From assembly GCA_018296165.2 (NCBI GenBank), contig JACKQL020000002.1, positions 1,612,001 to 1,676,000 of the forward strand: DNA of 64,000 nt, written 5' to 3'. The stretch's first letter is position 1, and every line of letters begins with the position of its first letter. The notes below the pieces were generated by a model, which was given only the letters and a program-made list of their open reading frames with translations, was not told the origin of the DNA and did no database searches. A program made the position numbers and the translations under genes. Origin of the DNA: Termitomyces sp. T153. Lineage: Eukaryota > Basidiomycota > Agaricomycetes > Agaricales > Lyophyllaceae. Shown here one piece after another: positions 1 through 10,457 of the stretch.

Positions 1-429
1 GAGAAAGAGGAGCTTGAGCAGGGAATGGCATACAAGGGGGAGAATAATTGTCCATAGGCCCCGGAGGGGTTGGGGCTGCAAGGACTGGGTACATGTAATA
101 GTGGGCAGGAAGAAGGTAGGCAGGGTTAGGTGGTGCTGCGGAGTATCCTCCAGGGTACATACAGGGATTGTTGCCATCAGCAGAGAATGCAGGAGAGCAG
201 TGCTAGCCCGGAGATATTCCCTGGCTGATGGAGGGGGCGTAGAATGCCTAGTTGGGGTCAGGAGTCCAGTGATGAGGGACATACTGATTCATGGGGGGGC
301 CTGGGTAGAATGGGGTGTAGGGATTTTCCAGTACCGGTCAACCATAGACATCGGTTAGATAGCTGGCAGGGTTGTACACAGGGTTATATGCAGACATCAA
401 GAATGGGGTAAGGGGAAGTCTTGATATTG
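1..429 (-). mobile_element. Leader and proline-rich gag N-terminus of Gypsy element A (truncated by window edge)
   Basis: Read on the minus strand, this follows directly on the LTR at 430-1365. It translates into a Pro/Tyr/Asn-rich stretch (motifs such as NPYTPF, YPGPP, FYAP) interrupted by stops. That composition is usual for the N-terminal part of Gag in agaricomycete Gypsy elements. The first bases after the LTR (AATATCAAGACT) recur after the LTR at 7378-8545, so both LTRs are followed by the same leader and are therefore 5' LTRs. The rest of the element lies left of the window. No intact reading frame remains. Confidence 0.6.
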
Positions 430-1365
430 TGTCAGGTTCTACTGACGATGGGGGCTCAGCTACACTGGCAAATCCTTACTAGGCAGACATAATGTCCTGC
501 GCTTATAACAAAGCGTCTGGGATGGGTGCAGAGGGGAGGGACTTGTGAGGAGGAGCTAGGGGGAGTGGTCCAAGCAAGTCTGGAGTGGTTCAGGGACATC
601 TAAGACCAAGTGTATTAGACGTCGGACCTGGACGAGTGTCGAAACAAGTTTGTGGGCAAATAGAATGTGGAGTAAGTGGAGGCTTTGCAGTTGATGGGGG
701 CAGAGCCGGAGTTTGATGGGGGGTCACCAAGGCATGATGGGTTCCTGGGCCGAGCGGGGAGCAAGGTCTGGAGTTGTTGTAAGAATGTTTGGGTCGTAAT
801 ATATGCGTGGAGTTTGTACTGATGCTGGAGATGAAAGGAACTTAGGAGGACAAAGGAAATATATACAGTCAAGATGAGATGGAGAAAAGAAATAGATTCA
901 AAACTAAAAATAGAAACAGTGATGAGACAAAAGACAAGACATAGGAAACCAGTAAATGCAATATCAAGACTAAAGTACCAGGGGTTACTCTACAACTTAT
1001 ATACCTACTACTGAGTGGTTCTGGAGGGCAGAGGATATGGCGGCAGGCTCAATGGAACTGCATGGAGTCGACAGTTGTCGGGTGCAATCTTGGAGTGGGC
1101 TGCGGTGACATTCTGATGGGATCAGTTGGAAAGTGGATTGTTCCAGAGTCGGGTCAGGGGAAGCCTTGGGAGTCCAGAGGAATTCAGGGGATGTGTCAAC
1201 TGCTGCAGAGAAGGTGTCAGAGTTGATCAAGGAGCCATTGGGGTTTGCTGAGGAGGTGTCAGAGTTATCCAAAGTGGGTGCGGAGGGTGGGCAAGGGTTG
1301 GGGAGTTTGGCGGAGCGTTGGGAGGGCTGGGGGCAGTGTCAGGGTCTAGGGAGCGGGTCATGACA
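430..1365 (-). repeat. 5' LTR of element A (936 bp)
   Basis: On the minus strand it starts TGTCATGACC (plus 1356-1365) and ends ..AACCTGACA (plus 430-440), giving the short terminal inverted repeat TGTCA/TGACA. It matches 21439-22394 (opposite orientation) closely along its whole length; homology stops exactly at these termini, which fixes the borders. A TATATAAG box lies near 986-1001 on the minus strand, followed by pyrimidine-rich sequence (R/U5). Over the first ~110 aligned bases the two copies differ at nine sites, all transitions. Confidence 0.85.
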
Positions 1366-1687
1366 TAAGGGATGATTGCATCAACTGCACCTGGGTTTCT
1401 AGGTGTAGCAGGCAAGTCCAGGCTTTGTTCTGTGGAGCTGGGGCCTCTGAGGGTGTGTCTGGGTTGGCAAGCTGAGACATAGAACTCTGTGGTGCTTAAT
1501 CCTGGTGAGGAGGCAATGAATAGCAGCTCAGAGGTTCCTTGCAGCTATGAGGGGCTTCCAGACCAGTTTTTGGAGACTTGTTCTGCTATAAGGGCAACTG
1601 CTGGGGCAGTGGATTGGAGTCATGCAGCTAGCAGAGAGGAATCCAAAGTACATTAGCAGAGTAGATGACAATACAATCAGTAGCTAA

Positions 1688-2120
1688 TTACCTAGCAGAG
1701 GGGAATCCAAAGAGAATAAGTCTAAGGATCCCTGCTGCTTGGCACAGCACATCAGCAGACAGCAGAGGCATGGGAACTACTGTACAGCAGGCCAGAGCTA
1801 ATCCTAACCCTAGAACAATGATTGATGAGGTAATACAGAGAACCCTGTGGTTCTCCAGAGATCTCTGGAGTTCTGGAATGAGCTCTGGAGATGTCAAACA
1901 AGCTGTGGAGTTGCTAGAATAGGTCATGGAGGTTGGAAGTGGAAGTCCCCTGACAGGTTGAAGAAGGGGTGCAGAAGTCTCTTGACAACTGTAGGGGCAA
2001 CAGTGTGGAGGTTGTCCTTGGAGGGCAGAGTAGGCTGGGGGTGGAAGTCCTTGGCAGCATAGTAAGGGGGGGTGTTCTGGAGTTGGGGTCATTGTTGTAA
2101 TGGCTCTGGCAGGAAACCAT
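1688..2120 (-). pseudogene. Element B integrase C-terminal relic
   Basis: Minus-strand translation in two frames gives YNNDP..., then YYAAKDFHPQPTLPSKD. These match the post-catalytic integrase segment of the plus-strand chromovirus at 18630-18730 (YNNTP, FYANKGYNPQLTLS). Frameshifts and stops abound. It shows that element B extends at least to about 1.7 kb before meeting LTR A. Positions 1366-1690, between this relic and LTR A, hold nothing I can identify. Confidence 0.55.
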
Positions 2121-2294
2121 TATATGTGCTAGCTATGCTGTTAGTTAGTTGGCATAGGGGTGGAGACACTTTCTTGAAGTTTGGTTTGCTCATTCTTGTG
2201 GTCCATCAACCTCTGAGTGTGAGGGGGTGGATGGATTGATTTTGAGGGCAGAGGGTGTCCAGAGGTTTGTGTTTTGGCAGGGTGTGATTGGGTA

Positions 2295-2430
2295 GGGGTT
2301 TGCAGAGCTCCAGAGGATTGTGTTCTGTCAGAGATGGGCTTGGTTGGGGACTTGCTGTGCTCTGAGGTGTTGCATCTTGCTGGAGATGTGCTTGGTTAGG
2401 AGTTTGCTGTGCTCCAGAGTATTGGTAGTA
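2295..2430. repeat. Short tandem repeat, 52-bp period, about three copies
   Basis: The phrase TTTGC[TA]G[TA]GCTC recurs at 2299, 2351 and 2403, each followed by a similar text (GAGATG[GT]GCTTGGTT). The copies are imperfect. It lies inside the decayed element B. Confidence 0.6.
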
Positions 2431-2639
2431 GAGTGGCAGGGTTCCAAGGTGACCAGTCTCAGTGGGTTTCCTTGGTCTGGAGTTGGGGTTTGTGGGTTTG
2501 GACACACTATGTGACATTCCTTTTCATTTCTGGCCAAAGGTAAGTCCAGAGATGGATGGGGGAGTCTTACATATTTCTGGCATCCTTGGGGCTTGTGATG
2601 CTGCCAGAGTTTGTTGGGACAAGTATGTTTGGAGTCTAG

Positions 2640-3370
2640 GGCATGGGTTCATCCTTCTTAGAGTAGGGGTTAGTAGTCTGGAGACAGTGCAGAGATTGAT
2701 TGGTGGATGATTCTTAGCAGAGTTGCTTCTGGTGAGGTGCAGAGTGGGGAGGGGTTCAGAGTTGCTGTTCCTGGGTCATCCTCCTAGGATAGGAGCCAGG
2801 AGTTTGGGGTTGATGCAAGTGCTGGTTGGTTGGCAAACTCTTGTAGTAGAGGCATTGGTTGGTTAGTGGATTCTTGGCAGGGTTTGCTCTGGCTGCTGTG
2901 TTGAGCAGGAAAGAAGTCTAGGGTTGCTGTTCTATGGGTTTCTTCTTGGGGATGGGAACCAGTGGTCCCAGAGTTAGTGCAAGGGGAAGATTGGCTGCTG
3001 GCTCATTGGCAGAGTTGCATTGAGGATTATATTGGGGGGTCCAGCAGTGGATTTGTCACTTCCCAAGATGGAGCCAGCAGTCAGGAGGTGATGTGGGGGT
3101 TTATTGGGGCACTGGCTTGTTGGCAGAGCTGCCTCTTGGGGCTTGTGATGCATGGGTGGAACTAGTCCAGGAGTGAGCTTTGTGGGTTGTGTCTTCTTCT
3201 AGAGTAGGAGCCAACAGTCTAGGGTTAGTGTGGGGGGGCTGGTCTGGTGTTGGATCATTGGTGGGGTTGTCTTTGGAGGTGGTGCTGAGTGGGAGAAGGG
3301 GTCTGGGGGTGTGTTTTTTTGGTCTGTTCTTCCTAGAGCAGGAACCAGGGGTCTGGAGGCAGTGGAGAGA
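2640..3370. repeat. Degenerate tandem array (~120-160 bp period) of an element B pol segment
   Basis: A core of about 40 bp (CTTCTAGAGTAGGAGCCAG followed by AGTCTGGGGTTAGTG, consensus by eye) starts near 2660, 2780, 2945, 3065, 3190 and 3332. On the minus strand the core corresponds to the linker between RNase H and integrase of the plus-strand chromovirus (17950-17997, ..CACCTCCTGCTCTGGAG..). The array looks like local amplification of a piece of pol within the dying element. Confidence 0.6.
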
Positions 3371-5271
3371 GTGGGTTGGGAGTTTGGCTTGTTGGTGGGG
3401 TTGTGTCAGAGGTTGTGTTGGGCAAGGAGGAGAGTCTGGAGTGGGATTTACTTCCTCATTCAAATCAGCATGACATGTAAATGTCTAGTGAGGGTTACCA
3501 CTGGGTGGCAGAGCTCATTCTGCTTAGCCCAAATGGCTTCCTTAGGTACCCATTAGTCATCTGGCAGGGGTGTTGAGGCTCTTTTAAGTTGACCATGGAG
3601 TCATGGGGGCTGAGGTTGTTTTTTGGAGGTTCTTGAGTCAGTGAGCAGGTGACTGACAGAGTTGTTTGGGGCAGTGGTCCTCAGAGCCATTCTAGGATGT
3701 GGCAGGTGTATTTCAGTTTTCCCAGGAAGTCAAATGGGTCAGATGGTCATCCTACTGTGCAAAATTGTCATTTGCATTGAGGCAGAGGTTGTCTGCAAAT
3801 ATTGGAGAGTGGCAGGGGAGTTGGTTGTTTGACATCACTTGATATTCAAAGGGGGCCATGTGGAGGCAATCCTTCATCCATGCTCTGAAGCAGTCTGGAG
3901 GTCACTGTAGATAGAGTTGGAGACATGTCTTGGTACTGTGGAGGGGGGAGGAGTCAACAAGATTTTTGATCAGGGAAGTGGGTACTGCTTTTATTGGAGG
4001 GCTTTGTTGATTCCTTGACAGGCAGAGCAGAGTTGAGGAGCCATTCATTTTTCTTGGCAGCTGGGTTCAAGCTCTGGAGGATGAGGTTGGGTTGTATAAT
4101 GTATTACTGAGCTTGTGGGGAACTGCTTTGAGTGTCCAGAGTTTGTTTTTCATGGGGTAGTCGATTTCATCAAAGGGATGGGTGGCTGGGTTGTAACTCC
4201 AGTGGGGAAGACCAGGGCATATATTGTTTTGCTTGTCAAGGGGTGGGGTAGCATTTTTCAAGTCTGACTTAACACTGGGTGTGGGGGAGATTGCTACTTT
4301 TCCTTGGAGGATGCATTAGTGAACTTATAGTACTCTGGAGAAACTACTTCATATGGGGTTCAATTTTCTGTTGCTCCAATAGTGTGGTCCCTGCATATAG
4401 ACTTCCTTTCTGGCAAGGGTGGAGGGGTTTGAGGTTGGTAGTTGAGGATTTTGGGCTTGCAGAGTGCATGTTATGGGGACAGTGCTGATGGGTTGGTGTT
4501 GGAGGCTCCCTAGATGGGTGTCAGAGTTGAGAGGGTGGGTCCAGAGCTGTGCTGCCAGGGTCCAGAGTTGGATAGAGTGGTTCAGGGTTGCCTGGAGTTG
4601 TGGGTCAAGGTGCCTCAGGCCTTTATACTGATTTCTTGGGATGTTGAGGAGGGCTTTGGAGAGCATTCAAGGGGCAGAGGGGCCTAGAGCTGTGAGTTAC
4701 TTTCTAAATTAGGGGGAAGCCTCCAAGCAGCACTTGGAAGTGCATCCTTCATTGTTGAGGCTTTGAGATGGTCGGATGTTGAGTTTGTGACAGTGGGTCT
4801 GGAGAGGTGATAGCAGGGTTTGTTGCTTCCTTCAGAAAACATGTCAGCAAGTTCATGATACTCCAGGGGAACTACTTTGTGTAAAATTCTTGTTTTCCTA
4901 TAGTCTGTTCTGGTGGGATAGCTTCTGTGCTTGGGTGTTTGTTTGGTAGGATAGTGTGATTGTTAGTTGAAGGGCAGAAATCCTATCTTGTGAAATACAT
5001 GCAGAGGAGGGTGGTGTTGAACATTTGGATGCTGGGGGTTCCATATTGATTGGGAGGTGTTGTTGTAATGGTGGAGAGTCCAGAGTTGTCCAGTATTGTA
5101 GGTTGGGGTGCCATGGTCCTTACATTGACTTCTGGGGTTTGCTGGGAAGTGTCTTTGGAGTATGTTCAAGGAGGCTGTGGTGGAGGTGTGTCTTCCTTTG
5201 TTCTTTGGCCACCTTGAGGTTTGGGAAATCTTTGTATTGCTCCAGAGTTGCTGGAGTTGGGTCAGAGGCAT
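3200..5271 (-). pseudogene. Element B RT/RNase H relic with internal duplication
   Basis: Minus-strand translation gives the pre-RT motif twice (KVVPLEYHEL near 4840-4900, EVVSPEYYKF near 4300-4345). Each copy is preceded by a related ~100-bp stretch (4584-4670 and 5085-5170) and lies roughly 500-530 bp from the other. RT fragments LIKNLVD and FEYQVM follow, then the RNase H/integrase linker near 3480-3560. Stops and frameshifts interrupt all frames, and the catalytic YxDD box was not found. Confidence 0.55.
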
Positions 5272-5361
5272 TGGAGCCTTGGAGGACTGGAGAGAGAGGT
5301 AGAGGGGGTGTGTCCATGCTTGGAGACTCCAGTGCAGTGATGTGCTCCTATGCCACCTAGT

Positions 5362-6520
5362 GTTGTGCAGGAAACCTCAAAAGAGAACCTAACACTAGTC
5401 ACTAGATAGGGTAGCTGGCAGTAGGAAGTTAATAGTTGAGGATGAGTCAGTAACCATCCCAGGGAATGAGAGCTAATGTGGGTGTGAAGTGTGAATTTGG
5501 AAGGATTGCTAGCACTACACTAAGTCACTAGACAGTAATGGAGGGTTGCTAGTGCAATAAAACAAATAGGCAAAGCAAACTTTAATGGTGAAAGAGGAGT
5601 TAGGTAGAGAAAGGAATGGAGGAGTGGTAACAAGGAAACTGAACAGAGGATGAATGCAAACTAATTACTAGCCATAGTTGCTAGCATTGCTGAGTCAAGA
5701 TAACACTAAGGGCACCTGTAGTTGGTACCATGCAAAGTCAAAATCAAAGTTGGCAAGACTTGTTGCTAAGTTGTTGTCAATGGAGGGTGAGGTATAGAGT
5801 AAGCAATAGAGGCAAAATGAAATCAGCTGGTAAGCTTAGAGATAGAGGGATTCAATAGAAGTAGTGGTTGATGAGGGTAAGGTTTGATGATTAAGTGTCA
5901 TGTACAACCAGTATTTATACTGTTTGAAGGTATAGTATGGGAAAAAGAAACAAATAGTCACCACTAGTGATGGCATCTGCCAAAGTGTTTATGATACATA
6001 CCAAGTGTCAATCTGTAACCAAATGGCAAAATTAAGTGAAGTCTATGTGTTGCCTAATTGCAATAAAGCTCAAAAAGGGCGAGTCCGATGTCAATACTTG
6101 AAGTGTAGATGCCATTCAAGTATATTTGTAAGCTCAACTTGTTTGTAACTAGCAATATGTCCATACATGGTGGGATAAAGCCAGGTTGTTGGCAAGAAGT
6201 TGCTAGCAATGGTTGCTACAAAAGGTCTTGGCCTTGTTGTTTTAGACCCAAAGTCCAGACTCCACATGATGTTCCTCATGATCAACAAGTCTCATGGTCA
6301 CTAAAATCTTGTGCAAAGGCTATGTCATTCTAGACCTTGGGGCTAGGCCTCACATGCTAAGTGTTGTGACTTGTGCCATGTTGAAATAGTCAGCTGCTGC
6401 TCAGTCCAAAATTTCTGAAATTGATGCTCAGCAACAAATGGGTCTTATCAGTGGAGTTTGTCCAGTCAAACATTGGGCAGGGTTGACAGCCAGGTACCCA
6501 GAGTAGTCCTAGCTGATTCC
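5362..6520 (-). repeat. Unclassified repeat (X) inserted in element B
   Basis: This is AT-richer than the surrounding TG-rich relic and has no protein similarity I recognise. Positions 6333-6440, read on the minus strand, align with 25551-25660 on the plus strand (shared blocks TTTGTTGCTGAGCA, CAGCAGCTGA, GGCACAAGTCA, CTAGCCCCAAGGTC). It is therefore a copy of a repeat also present near the gene-rich border. The words TTGCTAGC and TTGCTAGT recur at about 5507, 5546, 5670 and 6199. Borders are approximate. Confidence 0.45.
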
Positions 6521-6810
6521 AGAGTTTGGGTTTGAGGTTGAGGGTGGAGCACTAGTCTTAGAATCTTTGCTTATTCTTAGAGAAGGGGGATTGTTGGGAC
6601 AGGGGTTGATTCCAATAATGGCAGGGCTTGCTTCAGAGGGTTGACATCCTCAGGGTTGGGTGGGAGTGTGGTGTGGAGGTCAGGTTGTTTACTGGCAAAG
6701 TGTCAGAGGTTTGCTTGGATTTTGACAGAGCTGTAGGAGAGCCCAGGAATGTTGGTGCTGCTCCCAGGAGAAGGTGTGGCATTGGGGGGAATTGGTCTGG
6801 AGTTGTGCAG

Positions 6811-7370
6811 TTATTCCAGTTGAGATGGGGTAGGGCCAGGTAGGTTCAGAGGTGTTGAACTAGGAGGTTGGTAGTTGGAGGTCTCATTGTTGTTTGTTGG
6901 TGGGGAGAGTAACTTGTTCTTATGCAGCAAGTGATTGTTTCTGGTGGAGTTTGCATTACTGTTGGGGAGATGGTGTTGGTGAGGCACCAGAGAAGTTGTT
7001 GAGCAATAGATTGATTTGTCACTAGGGTTAATTGGAGGCAGGATTGGAGATGTCATGGTCAGCCTTAGTAGGAGGCAGGACTGGTGGAGGAGGTGAGGGA
7101 GGTGTGGGAGGTGCAGGAGAGGGTAATGTAGTTGTGATTTGAGTTGAGTGGAGAGAGTGTCTGTGGAGAGAGCTGTTGTGTGGAGATGTGGCTGGAGTGG
7201 AGGAGGCATTTGGCATCAGATCTGCAACTCAATGTGCCTTGGTAAGCTGGGCAAGGCAAAAAAAGCTGTGGTAGTTCTCAGGTGCAAGCCAACCATAGAC
7301 ATTGAGAGTTCTGGTGGGAGTGTATGCAGAGTTAATTGCAGACATCACAAACAGGGTAAGGGGGAGTCTT
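6811..7370 (-). pseudogene. Element B gag N-terminal relic
   Basis: Minus-strand translation starting just inside the LTR is Pro/Ser/Thr-rich (PPTPPSPPPP and similar) with many stops. It begins with the same leader (AATATCAAGACT..) as element A. No capsid core or zinc knuckle can be read. Confidence 0.5.
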
Positions 7371-7377
7371 GATATTA

Positions 7378-8545
7378 TGTCAGGTTCCACTGACCATGGG
7401 GGCTCAGCTACACTGAGCAAGTCCTTACTAGGCAGATGCAATGTCCTACATTGATAATCTGGCATTTGGAGAAGGTCCAGGACTTCAGATACTTGTGAGG
7501 ATAAGCAAGGGGGAGCAGTCTAAATAAGTCTGAGGTGGTCCAGGAAAGTCTAAGACAAGGTATGGGGAAGGTTTAAACTTGAAGGAATGTCAGGCACAAG
7601 TCTGAAAGCAAGTATTGGAAGTGTGGGGCAAATGGAGGCTATACAAGTGATGGGAGTGGGGCCAGAGTTTGATGGGAGATCAATAGATGTTGATGGGTCT
7701 CAGGGCTGAGCAATTAGTGAGGTCCAGAGTTGGTTTATGAATGCTCAAGGTTTGTAATTGTAAGCATGGAGTTTGTAATGGCATTAAGGTATAAGGAACT
7801 TGGACACAACAAGGGAAACAGAGTTGAACAAGACAAGACAGAGTTGAGGCAAGATTGAAACAAGAACAAAAATAGATTCAAGCAGAGATATGAAACAAGA
7901 ATGAGACAATAACAGAGATAGAGACAAGACAAGACCAGGAGACTGAGAAAGACTGGGAGTAAGAGAAAGGGAAATGTAACATAGAACATGAAACATGAGA
8001 AGGAAACAATCAGAAACACATCAGGTAAGGCAGGTAATATCAAGACTAGCATACAGGATGTTACTCTACAGCTTATATACTGACTACTGGGACAGCTCCA
8101 GGAATAGCAGGTCTGGTGGCAGGGCTTGTTGGAGTCATGCAGAGCTGATGGGTGTTGGTTGTGATCAAGGGGCAGGCTGCAGTGATATACTGATGGAATC
8201 ATGATGGGATCAGTTGGGGGCATGGGCTATCCTAGGGTCTTTGTGATGCTCCAGAGCTGGTCAGGTAAACCTGGGTGACAAACTGGTGCCATACACTGGT
8301 ATCAGAAACAGTGGGGGAGGGTTTTAGGAGCTCAGGAGAGGCAGGAAAAGCATCAAAGGCTGAAAGGAAGGCATTGGAGTTAGCCAGAGGGCTGTCAGGA
8401 TTTGCCAGAGAAGCGTCAGAGTTACCTGGAGTGGGTGCTATGGGTTAACAAAGGTTGGGGGAGTTGAAGGGGGAGTTGGGGGGAAACTCTGGGGGAGTGA
8501 GGTGGCTGGGAACAAGATCTGAAGTTCTGGGAATGGGTCATGACA
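7378..8545 (-). repeat. 5' LTR of element B (1168 bp)
   Basis: Read on the minus strand it runs from TGTCATGACC (8536-8545) to ..CCTGACA (7378-7384), the same termini as LTR A. It has diverged much more and is about 230 bp longer, with purine-rich expansions around 7800-8000. A TATATAAG-type promoter box lies near 8070-8082 on the minus strand. It abuts a foreign integrase frame at 8546, marking the element B insertion point. Confidence 0.8.
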
Positions 8546-9027
8546 TTGTTCAGCAAGATATACATTGACACCATGTTTATGCTGCCTTCTAATAGGTTCA
8601 AGTATATTATACAAGGACATTATTTGCTAACCCATTACTCTGAATTCCACATGCTCACTAGAGAGAACAGTAAAGCCATCACCAAGTGGTTATATGAGGA
8701 CATCATCTGTTATTGGAGAGCCCTTAGCAAAATTGTTACCAACAATGAAGCTCCCATCTTAAAGGCTGTTGCCTACTTAGCAAAGAAATACAACTTGCAC
8801 CATATTTGGGTTTCAGGTTACAACAAGTGCACCAACAGTATTGTCAAGCAACCTCACTTTGATGTTTGCCAAGCCCTCTTCAAAGCTGTTGATGGTGATC
8901 AGTCTAGGTGGAGTACAGCTACTTACTCTGTGTTTTGGTCAGAATGTGTCACAGTTTGCAAGCAAATGGATTGTTCCACTTACTATGCAACAACTAGTAC
9001 CCACCCTCTTTTACTTGCTGACGCTTG
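8546..9027 (+). pseudogene. Gypsy integrase catalytic core, 5'-truncated and catalytically dead
   Basis: About 160 continuous codons read as a retroviral-type integrase core (KIYIDTMF... GYNKCTNSIV...HFDV...FW). The first catalytic Asp (IDT) is present. The second is replaced by Asn (TNNEAP, usual TDNGAP) and the third Glu by Lys (IVKQPHF, usual IVERPHF). Both replacements are G-to-A changes. RT and the rest of pol are missing upstream because LTR B inserted here. A stop at 9025-9027 ends the frame and no continuation of the element is recognisable. It is not the family of the chromovirus at 14-22 kb. Confidence 0.8.
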
Positions 9028-9237
9028 ACAGTCACATTGATACCCTGCCACTGTTGCTAGCAATTGCTTAGCAACAGTGAATCTCACCATTGCTTCCAAC
9101 AACTCCTCCCTTTCCCTCTCCAACTCCCTCCTGAACTTCCTCTCCATTTCTGCCACCCTCTCATCATAACTCCTAGCAATGTTGCCAATATTAGCAGTGT
9201 TGGCAAAGCCAGGTCTTTACCCAGCCACTCCAATTTG

Positions 9238-10457
9238 TCATTGCCAACCTGTCCCAGCAGCATGCTGGTCCAGGTTTCTTAGCAAACATTGACTAGTAAA
9301 AAAAGAACTTACATGTTGACAAACCATTGTGTCCTTGTCACTCTCCTCATTCTCCTCAACTTCCATCACCTCTTCTCCCTTGACCTCAGCAACTGTTGCT
9401 ACAGGAGTGCTCTCTCCCATTTCCACATCCTCACCCTCCTTCTCCTTGTCACTAGCAACAGTCTTCTGTTGCTTGGTTGAAGTGACCAATGCTGGACTTG
9501 CCATGCATTTTGGTGCCAAGGGCACATTGTTGGTGTTGTCATTGCCACAGTTGCTACTACCTTTGCTAACCTCCTCTTCACTCTCCACTACTGCCTGACT
9601 TTTCTCTTGCCTCCTCCCCTTAGCAACCTCACTACCACCTACAAGTATCCCATCCTATGAAGTTGGCAGATTCTCACTGGAGTGCTTGATCTGAATTGGC
9701 TCACCCCTCACTGCTAACTCTCACTGCCTCTCAACAAAAGTCCTAGCCTGTTGTACCAAGGCCACTTGAGTTGCTGTCTTTTTTACAAACTTCCTGCCAG
9801 TACTCTTCAATTATTTACCACTGTGAGAGCACTCCTTTTTGGTTCTATTGCAGTGATAACAAGGTTGGGTGCTAATAGGATACCAGCACCCCTCTGGGTC
9901 ATTCTCAGCAATTATTGCACTTAGAAAAAGTTGTTAGCAAACCAGATAGCAAAATTTGCCAAAAGACATACTGCTCCCTGCTTCTACTTAAATGCTTGCC
10001 AATCCTGGCAATACTGTCCTCTTTCCCTTTGCCTTCACCAACACCACCCCTGTGCTCAGGCCAGTATCCACTACCATCAAGGCCTTTCTCCACTTCAAAA
10101 GACTCACCAACTTCATGTTAGTAAATGTATCCTGGACAGGTTTCTATGAGAATGTTAGCAAAGTTCATCAAACCTTAGCAAAAACAAAGACTCACCACAA
10201 ATTCCTCCTCCTCCTCCTCTTTCTCCTCCTCCTCCTCTTCCTCTCTGGCCTTCTCTTTGCCTTTACCCTTGCCTTTTGGGATTGTCACCACTTTTGGCAA
10301 TGCCACCAACCCCTTAGCAAAACTGCCAGCTACACCCTTGAGAGTAGAGTGCCCAGCCTCCCCAATGTCCCTACAATTCATGCTAACAACTGCTTTGCAG
10401 CCCTTGCTATGCTCTGCCCCTGTAATGGACTGTGTGTTACTTGCACTACCTTGCTAT
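9238..10457 (-). pseudogene. Acidic protein relic with six-cysteine cluster
   Basis: Minus-strand frames hold, from N to C: a Gly/Lys then Glu-rich region (10175-10381, long run of E), a segment at 9905-10093, a cysteine cluster near 9830-9925, and a long acidic tail to 9238 (EEVMEVEENEESDKD and similar). The cluster reads C-x2-C in one frame and C-x8-C-x2-C-x6-C in the next; one extra base between them hides a regular C-x2-C-x6-C-x8-C-x2-C-x6-C. Several stops and frameshifts show it is dead. I do not know its function. The spacing resembles Zn2Cys6 clusters but lacks their basic residues between the second and third Cys. The antisense ORF at 19640-20772 has comparable spacing. Confidence 0.5.

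Larger units (their letters stand above)
1366..7377 (-). mobile_element. Highly decayed chromovirus (element B), internal region on minus strand
   Basis: This is the body of an LTR element whose 5' LTR is 7378-8545. The plus strand is strongly TG-rich and the reading frames are broken everywhere. Landmarks match the better preserved copy at 14098-19305: proline-rich gag at 6811-7370, two copies of the pre-RT motif (VVPxEYxx), an RT piece with LIKNLVD near 3952-3978 and FEYQVM near 3840-3860, the RNase H/integrase linker with AKQN near 3500-3560 and LAQHNL near 3410, and integrase C-terminal sequence near 1950-2100 (YNN, AAKDFHPQ, compare YNNTP and NKGYNPQ). About 600 bp of RT core seems deleted relative to the other copy. 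The left end is cut by element A. Confidence 0.7.

Noticed and set aside
8297..8306. TGGTATCAGA, like a retroelement primer-binding site
   Set aside because: It lies inside LTR B and in the wrong orientation for that element; the LTR border is fixed elsewhere by homology.
9238..9588. Functional gene on the minus strand
   Set aside because: Although 116 codons are open, flanking frames of the same protein contain stops and a frameshift in the cysteine cluster, so it is listed as a relic.
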